9,477 nucleotides of DNA, taken from assembly GCA_030626685.1 (NCBI GenBank), contig DAOUTL010000045.1, positions 1 to 9,477 on the forward strand, written 5' to 3'. Position 1 is the stretch's first letter, and each line of letters starts with the position of its first letter. Made by a program: the position numbers and the translations under genes. Below, one piece after another: positions 1-5,387 of this stretch. The DNA comes from Candidatus Bathyarchaeota archaeon (GTDB taxonomy: Archaea > Thermoproteota > Bathyarchaeia > Bathyarchaeales > Bathycorpusculaceae). The notes beneath the pieces were generated by a model. The model had not been told where the DNA came from and searched no databases. It saw nothing but the letters and a program-made list of their open reading frames with translations.

Positions 1-72
1 AAGCTCCCCAAGTGGTATTGACTCGAATCCGCAGGCCGGACAGTCGCGCAGCTTACTTAAATTAATGTTCAT
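1..72 (-). CDS. Small zinc-ribbon protein, 5' part only (cut by window edge)
   Basis: Only the first 24 codons lie in the window. They read MNINLSKLRDCPACGFESIP and then LGEL. The Cys-Pro-Ala-Cys-Gly motif at residues 11-15 is half of a zinc ribbon. A CPxCG motif close to the N-terminus is typical of small phage proteins such as the Lar-like restriction-alleviation family, but one half-site cannot identify the family. The start is well supported: the complement of 80-85 reads GGGGAG, 7 nt before the ATG, and the gene overlaps the end of the large terminase gene by 11 bp in the same orientation. It is therefore the next gene of the leftward operon. Gene existence is fairly sure; function is unknown. 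Confidence 0.6.
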   Translation of the reverse strand, partial: MNINLSKLRDCPACGFESIPLGEL

Positions 73-1786
73 TTCTATTCTCCCCTTTCAATTTAATAGC
101 ACCGACGGAAACCCCGGCGGACAATCCTCCTCGGATGTATCGTTCTTCTACCGAGGCAAAAGCAGTATAACAGTAGTTCAATGCGTGCCCATAGTGATCG
201 GGCCCTGAATTGACCCAGCGGAAAGTCTCTGCCCCCATAACCTTAATCTTCTTAAGGTTATCAAGGTGTTCCGCCATGACTTTAAAGCCAGGACTATCCC
301 TGAAGGTAATCTGTCCTGAGTTGGCCGCCTTTGCAGTAGCGTCAAAGGAGGGTGTTCTATCAATAGTAACAATGCCAGAGGACTCATTAAAAGTATAGAT
401 ATCCAAGGTATTCGCCTTAGAACCCCCGTAGTAAGCTCCAAAGGCTTGCCCCTCATTAAGAAATCCATGTATATACATTGCTGTCTCGTAGTTTGGAGCC
501 GCATCAGCAATAATCCTAACCCCTAAAAGGTCACGGAAAACCTCTACCAAAAATTCCCCCAGGTTAACATTCTCCAGGTCTTTAACCTCTATCTTCTCGG
601 CGCAGACAATGTCGAGTTTGCCTGTAACCGTAGGAACACCGATAACCACCCAGGACTGTTTACCCAGATCGGCTCCTATAAACACCCTCCGAGGACCCAA
701 AGTATCCGCTCGTAGAGAGGCGATAGACCACCCAATACCTTCTTTTTGCAGAGGCAGGAAGGAGTTCTCGCTATCCGCATAAGGTGTGCCACAACGGAAG
801 TTTACCCAGTCGCCATGTAGTTTATACCGCTTGATAGAGGTAAGTACGTCGACTAAAGGGTTATACTTTGGCACATCCCAGGGGCATACTTGAAACCCTT
901 TCTTAGTGACTCCGCTGGCGCTGATACTGTGTTTGTGCGCCCACTCGCGGCCAGCCGGGTCAGCGAAGTCGGAGTAATCTATAGGTCCTCCACAGGAGGG
1001 GCATTTAACATAGGCATCAAAGACACCAGGAAACCTTTCATCCCCTTTCCTGTATTCTGCTATACCTCCATCAAACCCTGGAATAATTACATCCCTGAAG
1101 AATGAAGGGGCTACCAGTTGGCCACACTTACTGTGGCGTACCATATAGTGTCCTTGAGTACTGTCGGCATACAAGGCAGAAATACCATATTTTGGCACTG
1201 TAGGCGTGGAGAAATCCTTAGTCAATTTAAGGTCACTATGCTGCAACCTGGAGGCAAAGGAACCTAAAACGTCCTGATTGCAGTGATCTATTTCATCAGT
1301 TATGATGCAATCTAAATCTACAGAAATAGCTGCGGTAGTGCCAGAAGTACCTCTCATAATAAGGAAACAAGTCCCTACTCTTTTGGCTCCAGTATTATCT
1401 ACTTCTTTAGACAGTACAGACTTTATATACTCTGAGCTCTCTATAGCGGGCCCAAACCTGGTTGACGCGAATTCAGAAGAAAACTTAGCTGTGGGAAGTA
1501 CGTAAGCAATCTTCCTGTAGTCATTCATAGCGCAAAAGGCTAGGCTTATACGGATGGATAATTCTGACAGGCCTACCTGAGCGCATTTCAGGATAGCCAT
1601 GTCTGCTTCCTTCTCGTCCGCTATTGCGATTTGAAATTCATGATCTAAAAACGACCATTGGTCCCGCCCATTGCGGGGATGTTTAAAATTCTCTATGATG
1701 TAATCAGACATGACTAGAGCATGCCTATTTACTGAGGTCTGAACCCCTTGAGAGAATTGTCTTACTCTACTATCAAACTCTAACAT
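62..1786 (-). CDS. terL: Terminase large subunit (lambda gpA-type packaging ATPase/nuclease)
   Basis: This is the motor that translocates phage DNA into the prohead through the portal and cuts the concatemer. Residue numbers count the GTG at 1789 as residue 1, giving 575 aa. The ATPase domain has a lambda-type degenerate Walker A at 68-75 (KCAQVGLS) and a Walker B at 161-166 (CIITDE). A Zn-binding insertion is suggested by H219xxC222 and C263xxC266. The RNase H-like nuclease domain shows acidic positions at D374 (IGADLG), D429 (IIADAA) and D531 (PDHYGHALNY). The length is slightly under the roughly 640 aa of lambda gpA. The preferred start is the ATG at 1786-1784, because GGGAG (complement of 1793-1797) lies 6 nt upstream; the adjacent GTG would leave only 3 nt. 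The start overlaps the upstream stop as TGATG, so translational coupling is likely. Walker A residues are divergent, but this is normal for gpA-type terminases. Confidence 0.93.
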   Translation of the reverse strand: MLEFDSRVRQFSQGVQTSVNRHALVMSDYIIENFKHPRNGRDQWSFLDHEFQIAIADEKEADMAILKCAQVGLSELSIRISLAFCAMNDYRKIAYVLPTAKFSSEFASTRFGPAIESSEYIKSVLSKEVDNTGAKRVGTCFLIMRGTSGTTAAISVDLDCIITDEIDHCNQDVLGSFASRLQHSDLKLTKDFSTPTVPKYGISALYADSTQGHYMVRHSKCGQLVAPSFFRDVIIPGFDGGIAEYRKGDERFPGVFDAYVKCPSCGGPIDYSDFADPAGREWAHKHSISASGVTKKGFQVCPWDVPKYNPLVDVLTSIKRYKLHGDWVNFRCGTPYADSENSFLPLQKEGIGWSIASLRADTLGPRRVFIGADLGKQSWVVIGVPTVTGKLDIVCAEKIEVKDLENVNLGEFLVEVFRDLLGVRIIADAAPNYETAMYIHGFLNEGQAFGAYYGGSKANTLDIYTFNESSGIVTIDRTPSFDATAKAANSGQITFRDSPGFKVMAEHLDNLKKIKVMGAETFRWVNSGPDHYGHALNYCYTAFASVEERYIRGGLSAGVSVGAIKLKGENRNEH

Positions 1787-2631
1787 CACTTACTCCCTGG
1801 CCCGTAGTTATCGTATATTTCCTGCATGCTTAACCCTCTCCTAACTCTATAGTAGGACATCATTTTCCTGTCTATCCCCCACAAACTAGCCCAATTAATA
1901 GAGGTCATACTCTGCCCCTTAAATTCAATAGGCGCCCTAGTAGACTTAACCCCAGGCAGCTTACCCTTCAGGACCCATTTTCTGGTAGTAGGCTCGCTTG
2001 CCTTATACAACTTAGACCACTGCAGGATAGTTCTGGATTTGCTGTCATACCCCTCTACACAGTAGGTCTCCCCTACTTTGACCTGAGAGGTTAAACTGTC
2101 TCCTGTAAGCCCTTGGCTCAGCCTCAACCTAACCGTAGCGGCGGAGCACCCTATCTCCGCTGCGGTTTCGTCTACGGTTAGGTTACCTACCAGCGTTGTC
2201 TCCTTCGCCCTCTGTGTGAATGCCTTCTCAACGGACCACCCGTAAGCGGTTATTCTGCAATACACGGCGTGATTGGTAAGTCCTAGCTCTGTTTTAAAGT
2301 CGATAGTAGCACACCAGTCTTTGAATGTTTTTGACTCTCCCCGGAACTCTACAATAAAGTTATTTCTTTTGTTTGTGTTTTGATCGGCGCGTGTAGCCCA
2401 CCTGCAGTTAGAGGGAAAATACCCTTTGTCGTTATCTAGCCTCTCTAACGAATACAGCTTGCTGGGCCTGAGCCCCATGTCCTGGAGAAATTTATCAAAA
2501 GAGGTAAGCCACTCAGGGCATACGGAAATACCTCTGCCCCCGTAGTTAGCATATGATTTGTGGCTTTGAGTCCCACACCTAGCTTTCATACTACACCATG
2601 CTGAATATTCTACTGTTCTTGCTTTACTCAT
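1786..2631 (-). CDS. HNH-like (homing endonuclease-type) protein with four C-terminal DNA-binding modules
   Basis: The 281-aa protein belongs to a common phage family usually annotated as HNH endonuclease. Residues 10-90 carry the signature W..MK.RC, then YGGRGISVCPEW (30-41), SLERLDNDKGY (61-71), NCRWAT (75-80) and Q..N.R. The tail resembles the final Asn helix of HNH nucleases, but the usual DH pair is replaced by E63-R64, so catalysis is uncertain. Four short modules follow, around residues 93-139, 145-182, 189-229 and 235-276. They have helix-turn-helix-like patterns (for example KTFKDWCATI...GWSVEKAF and SINWASLWGI...RRGLSMQEI) and probably bind DNA. The gene lies between terS and terL, has its own promoter at 2659-2687 and an AAGGGG ribosome site 6 nt before the ATG. 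Its stop overlaps the terL start. I infer a selfish passenger; a regulatory role for terL is an alternative. Confidence 0.8.
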   Translation of the reverse strand: MSKARTVEYSAWCSMKARCGTQSHKSYANYGGRGISVCPEWLTSFDKFLQDMGLRPSKLYSLERLDNDKGYFPSNCRWATRADQNTNKRNNFIVEFRGESKTFKDWCATIDFKTELGLTNHAVYCRITAYGWSVEKAFTQRAKETTLVGNLTVDETAAEIGCSAATVRLRLSQGLTGDSLTSQVKVGETYCVEGYDSKSRTILQWSKLYKASEPTTRKWVLKGKLPGVKSTRAPIEFKGQSMTSINWASLWGIDRKMMSYYRVRRGLSMQEIYDNYGPGSK

Positions 2632-2658
2632 TGCCTACCCCTTAAAAGTGAACCTATG

Positions 2659-2687
2659 ACTATAGAGAGTAAACACAGCCAAGTCAA
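2659..2687 (-). promoter_or_regulatory. Near-consensus sigma-70 promoter upstream of the HNH-like gene and terL
   Basis: On the minus strand the -35 box TTGACT (complement of 2682-2687) and the -10 box TATAGT (complement of 2659-2664) are separated by exactly 17 bp. Each matches the sigma-70 consensus at five of six positions. Transcription would begin near 2652, about 20 nt before the HNH-like ATG at 2631. It lies in the 109-bp gap (2632-2740) after the candidate terS gene, the only gap inside the leftward operon, and no terminator is visible in that gap. It would supply transcripts for the HNH-like gene, terL and the zinc-ribbon gene. No transcript data are available. Confidence 0.65.
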
Positions 2688-2740
2688 CCAAAACTTACAA
2701 GACCCAACTACATCTAAGGAATCTTGAAGCTAGTCACTGC

Positions 2741-3256
2741 TCAGTCTTTAGAGTAGCCCTCAAGCGTCTTAAAAAACTCAGACCTGTTTGCCTCAGGCAA
2801 AGTTTTTACGGCAGCTAAAACTGCCGCCTTGAGATTCGCCTCCCCTTTCATAATATTGATGTCTTTTCTCGCTTTCATATAAAGGGATATAACCGACCCC
2901 ATAGATGAGACTACCGTAGATAACTCCTTTAACCCTGCAGCATCCAGAAGGTTTCCTTCGTCATCCACCACCTTTTTCTGCATCTTAAGCAAAAGAATAT
3001 ACTGCCGATCTACTTCGTTAACATTGAGAGAGACCACACCTTCGGACTCCTGGACTATATTTCTTAGGCGCTTAAGCTGCTCCGGGGAGATAATCTCATG
3101 GTACATTTCCAACTGGTTTATGTAGTCCTCAAGTTCACTTCCTAGCTTGTGGTAGTCGTGCATCTGTACCGCCTTGTACTGACCTTTACCCATAGTGCCT
3201 GTGCCTGCTTCAATACCTGTTTCAATACCTGTTTCAAAGGCGTCTTTAAGGCTCAT
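2741..3256 (-). CDS. terS: Candidate terminase small subunit
   Basis: The 171-aa protein is mostly helical by composition. Residues 35-72 and 105-170 are rich in Leu, Lys and Glu, with no Cys and no membrane segment. The C-terminal third (VSSMGSVISLYMKARKDIN, then a Lys/Ala-rich helix ending EFFKTLEGYSKD) resembles small-terminase oligomerisation and TerL-contact regions. I do not see a clear N-terminal helix-turn-helix. The call rests mainly on position: second gene of the leftward operon and upstream of terL, from which it is separated by the HNH-like gene. It starts in an ATGA overlap with the upstream gene and has only a weak ribosome site (GGA), so coupled re-initiation is likely. Residues 8-20 are a short Gly/Thr/Glu repeat. 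An accessory protein is the alternative. Confidence 0.5.
   Translation of the reverse strand: MSLKDAFETGIETGIEAGTGTMGKGQYKAVQMHDYHKLGSELEDYINQLEMYHEIISPEQLKRLRNIVQESEGVVSLNVNEVDRQYILLLKMQKKVVDDEGNLLDAAGLKELSTVVSSMGSVISLYMKARKDINIMKGEANLKAAVLAAVKTLPEANRSEFFKTLEGYSKD
3209..3232. repeat. 12-bp tandem duplication in the terS candidate
   Basis: TTCAATACCTGT occurs twice in direct tandem (3209-3220 and 3221-3232), followed by a partial TTCAA. On the coding strand it produces the Thr-Gly-Ile-Glu repeat near the N-terminus of the terS candidate. The unit is a multiple of three, so copy changes would keep the frame. Confidence 0.8.
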
Positions 3257-3486
3257 GTTTTTAATCCTGTGTTATAGCTGAGGGTTACTGACTTAACCAG
3301 GTCAATAACCTCTGTAGAAAGAAACAAAGGGTAATCCATAGAGAACCTCCATTCAGGCATTACTGTGGAGGTAACTTTGACTACCTTGAGTTTAAAATCT
3401 ATGGTGATAGTGAATTCAGTGGTAGGGTAACCCGATGGCATTAAAAATTTGTTTGCTAGAGCGGTATGCAACTCACGGTGCTTCAT
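3253..3486 (-). CDS. Conserved-looking 77-aa protein of unknown function
   Basis: I do not recognise this protein. It has an amphipathic N-terminus (HRELHTALANKFLMPSGYP), then alternating hydrophobic and polar residues that suggest beta strands (TEFTITIDFKLKVVKVTSTV), then WRFSMDYPLFLSTEVIDLV. There is no Cys, signal peptide or transmembrane helix. The start is supported by GAGG about 5 nt upstream of the ATG on the minus strand. It is the first gene of the leftward packaging operon. Its TGA stop overlaps the ATG of the terS candidate (ATGA), which argues that it is real and translated. A packaging accessory protein is possible by position alone. Confidence 0.65.
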   Translation of the reverse strand: MKHRELHTALANKFLMPSGYPTTEFTITIDFKLKVVKVTSTVMPEWRFSMDYPLFLSTEVIDLVKSVTLSYNTGLKT

Positions 3487-3560
3487 AGTAGCCTCAACTT
3501 GGGAGATATAGTAAGATTATTTTCCAAATCTTAACATAATCCTAACAAAGGCATCCCAAA
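3487..3560. promoter_or_regulatory. Divergent control region between terminase and portal operons
   Basis: These 74 bp are AT-rich and separate the leftward gene starting at 3486 from the rightward portal gene starting at 3561, so at least one promoter for each direction is expected here or read through it. Rightward, CATAAT (3535-3540) is a good -10 box, but no matching -35 box is visible. Leftward, TTAAGA followed after 18 bp by TATATC, or after 15 bp by TACTAT, is only a weak match. Promoters that depend on a phage activator would explain the poor boxes; this is inference. Confidence 0.4.
3512..3533. repeat. Perfect inverted repeat, possible operator
   Basis: TAAGATT (3512-3518) and AATCTTA (3527-3533) are perfect reverse complements separated by 8 bp. 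The half-site centres are 15 bp apart, and the palindrome lies between the divergent starts, overlapping or adjoining the weak -35/-10 candidates. That fits a dimeric repressor or activator site. There is no T-tract, so a terminator is unlikely. An AT-rich 7-bp repeat can also arise by chance. Confidence 0.45.
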
Positions 3561-5027
3561 ATGGCAGAAGGTACAACAGTTACTCTCCCTAGAAAGGTTA
3601 TTGCATCAAAGGCCAGGTTATCCGACCCAGGATTCTCCAGAGAAGCTGGGTCGGATATCCGTGATACTGAGACCAGTTACCTTAATCAAAGTATTCAAAC
3701 CTTAAGGCAGGTTGACCCGGTAAAGGCTATACGGGCGCTATCAAGGTTTAATGGCGTATTCTCTACTGCCGTGTCTAGCTACATACAGCTAGCCATGTCT
3801 GGCTATACCCTGACAGGGTACGCGGCTGGTACTAATCAATACGATGACCAATTAACCCAGGCAGCGGCGACAGTCCAGGCAAGTACGGATACGCTATATG
3901 ACTACACTGTAGGCTACGCCGATAAGCAAGGATTGGATGGCACCCTAGAGACATTACTGAAGGAAGTTATCCAGACAGGTGCTTGCTCCCTGGAGCTAGT
4001 GTTAAATAAGTATAGACTACCTGAGAGAATGATCCCTGTCTCTGTCCCCTCAATACAATGGAAGTCTAAATCCGACGGTACAAAATTTCCTGAGCAAATA
4101 CCCTCTGCGGGGGGAGGCGATAACATCCCTCTGGATATTCCGACATTTTTCTACGCGGCAAGTCACCAGCAAAGTGATAGTATCTTCCCAAGAAGCCCAA
4201 TGGAAGCAGCTCTCCAGACAGTTTTCGTGTTCGGGGAGTTCATTGAAGACGTTTACAAAATCCTGCGCAAAGCTGGGCATGCAAGGATGGTCGTTACAAT
4301 CCTACAAGAGGAGGCTATTAAAGGTGCCCCTGCCGAGGCACAGAGCGACCCTGAAAAAATGGCGGCCTACCTAAATACACTGAGAAAGGAAATCGAGACT
4401 TTAGTGGAAGGTCTGGAACCTGATGAAGCTATCGTTACTTACGACACAGCTAAAGTTGAACTACTTAGAGCACAAGGGGAGAAGTCAGACTATACCGGGT
4501 TGCTTGATGCTTTTTCAGGGATGCTGGCTACCAGCCTAAAGTCTATGCCCAGTACCTTAGGGTTACGTATTTCAGGGTCGCAGAGTCTGTCAAATACCGA
4601 GTCTCTGATATTTTTGAAGATGGTTACTAGTATACAGACCCCTGTAGAAGTGATAATGTCTCGGGCATTTACATTGGCTACACGACTGTTAACGGGAACC
4701 GATGGCTATGTTAAGTTTAAGTTTAATCCTGTGGATATCCGACCAGAGAGCGAACTCAGCGCCCACAGATCCGTAGATGCCCAAGGTATTTATAGAAACT
4801 TATCTATGGGATTCCTCACCGACGAAGAGGCTGCTCATAAGTTAGGGACAGGTCCAAGGGCACCTGGCGCTCCTAAGTTGTCCGGGACTATGTTTATGGA
4901 CGCTACGGGTGCTAACGACCCCAAACCTAAAGACCTGACTGATAATTCCGGTGCACAGGAAAAAAATCTATCAGAAGGAAATGAGAATGGTTCTGCCACC
5001 AGCAGTGGCGGCGGAGCAGACAAATAA
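3561..5027 (+). CDS. Phage portal protein
   Basis: The 488-aa protein should form the dodecameric ring at the unique capsid vertex, through which DNA enters and to which the tail joins. Length and layout fit portal proteins. There is an N-terminal arm (1-50), then a mixed core with the typical stretch around 160-250 (PVSVPSIQWKSKSDG, PTFFYAASH, SPMEAALQTVFVFGEFIEDV). Next comes a Lys/Glu-rich helical segment (262-310), a stem/crown-like region (YTGLLDAFSGMLATSLKS, 311-328) and YRNLSMGFLTDEEAAHKLG (411-429), a C-terminal motif seen in many portals. Residues 440-488 are a polar, Gly/Ser-rich tail. It is the first gene of the rightward head operon, followed by the protease as in lambda. The ribosome site is modest (AAAGG, 9 nt upstream). 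The specific portal subfamily was not determined. Confidence 0.88.
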   Translation: MAEGTTVTLPRKVIASKARLSDPGFSREAGSDIRDTETSYLNQSIQTLRQVDPVKAIRALSRFNGVFSTAVSSYIQLAMSGYTLTGYAAGTNQYDDQLTQAAATVQASTDTLYDYTVGYADKQGLDGTLETLLKEVIQTGACSLELVLNKYRLPERMIPVSVPSIQWKSKSDGTKFPEQIPSAGGGDNIPLDIPTFFYAASHQQSDSIFPRSPMEAALQTVFVFGEFIEDVYKILRKAGHARMVVTILQEEAIKGAPAEAQSDPEKMAAYLNTLRKEIETLVEGLEPDEAIVTYDTAKVELLRAQGEKSDYTGLLDAFSGMLATSLKSMPSTLGLRISGSQSLSNTESLIFLKMVTSIQTPVEVIMSRAFTLATRLLTGTDGYVKFKFNPVDIRPESELSAHRSVDAQGIYRNLSMGFLTDEEAAHKLGTGPRAPGAPKLSGTMFMDATGANDPKPKDLTDNSGAQEKNLSEGNENGSATSSGGGADK

Positions 5028-5056
5028 TGAAAATTAAAATTAAAATTAGAGCATGA
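5027..5056 (+). other. 9-codon micro-ORF linking portal and the next gene
   Basis: An ATG overlapping the portal stop (TAATG, 5025-5029) opens a 9-codon frame encoding MKIKIKIRA. It closes with a TGA that overlaps the ATG of the next gene (ATGA, 5053-5056). It includes three perfect AAAATT copies (5030-5047). Ribosomes could be passed from portal to the membrane-protein gene by two re-initiation steps. That gene has no good ribosome site of its own (only GAG almost touching the ATG). Whether the peptide is made is unknown. Confidence 0.35.
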
Positions 5057-5220
5057 TCACGTTAATATATATAGGAACCCTATTGCTGACCTACCTGGCC
5101 GCTGGTCTTTTACTTGCATTTACAGACTGCACGTACAAGGGTGACAAAAAATTACCCCTAAAAATGGTGATGTTTTGGCCTGTACTTTCTTTCTTAGAGA
5201 TAGCTAAAGGAGAGCCTTAA
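5053..5220 (+). CDS. Small membrane protein (55 aa), unknown function
   Basis: The translation begins MITLIYIGTLLLTYLAAGLL and continues LAFTDCTYKGDKKLPLK, ending in a second hydrophobic stretch (VMFWPVLSFLEI, 39-50) and AKGEP. Residues 2-23 form a clear transmembrane helix. Four Lys follow it, so the positive-inside rule predicts the N-terminus outside and the C-terminus in the cytoplasm. Residues 38-50 could dip back into the membrane. The start overlaps the micro-ORF stop, and the TAA stop overlaps the start of the next gene (TAATG), so the gene fits a tightly chained operon. It is one of two genes filling the 356 bp between portal and protease. A membrane protein inside a head operon is unexpected, and I cannot assign a role. 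Confidence 0.6.
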   Translation: MITLIYIGTLLLTYLAAGLLLAFTDCTYKGDKKLPLKMVMFWPVLSFLEIAKGEP

Positions 5221-5387
5221 TGCCTTATAACGGAATTCACAGTAGTAAGGTTACGTCAGGCAAAAAGCCTAGGGGCAGGGCAATCTACAGAGGTACTAGC
5301 CAATCTAGCGAGAACCTCAAGGATAGATTTATTTACTCTACAGGTTTATTTAAGCACTATTTCAAGAAAAAAGAGGAAATGATATGA
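5220..5387 (+). CDS. Very basic 55-aa protein, unknown function
   Basis: The 55-aa product has eight Lys and four Arg against four acidic residues. It starts MPYNGIHSSKVTSGKKPRGR and ends with a Lys-rich tail (FKKKEEMI). Start and stop are both well placed. AAAGGAG lies 7 nt before the ATG, the ATG overlaps the previous stop (TAATG), and the TGA stop overlaps the protease ATG (ATGA, 5384-5387). The end of the gene also supplies the GAGG ribosome site of the protease. Its charge suggests contact with nucleic acid or with an acidic protein such as the scaffold region encoded downstream; this is inference only. No known family was recognised. Confidence 0.65.
   Translation: MPYNGIHSSKVTSGKKPRGRAIYRGTSQSSENLKDRFIYSTGLFKHYFKKKEEMI

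Noticed and set aside
210..1505. Several plus-strand and minus-strand open frames within the terL gene.
   Set aside because: All lie fully inside a clearly conserved coding sequence and show no family motifs.
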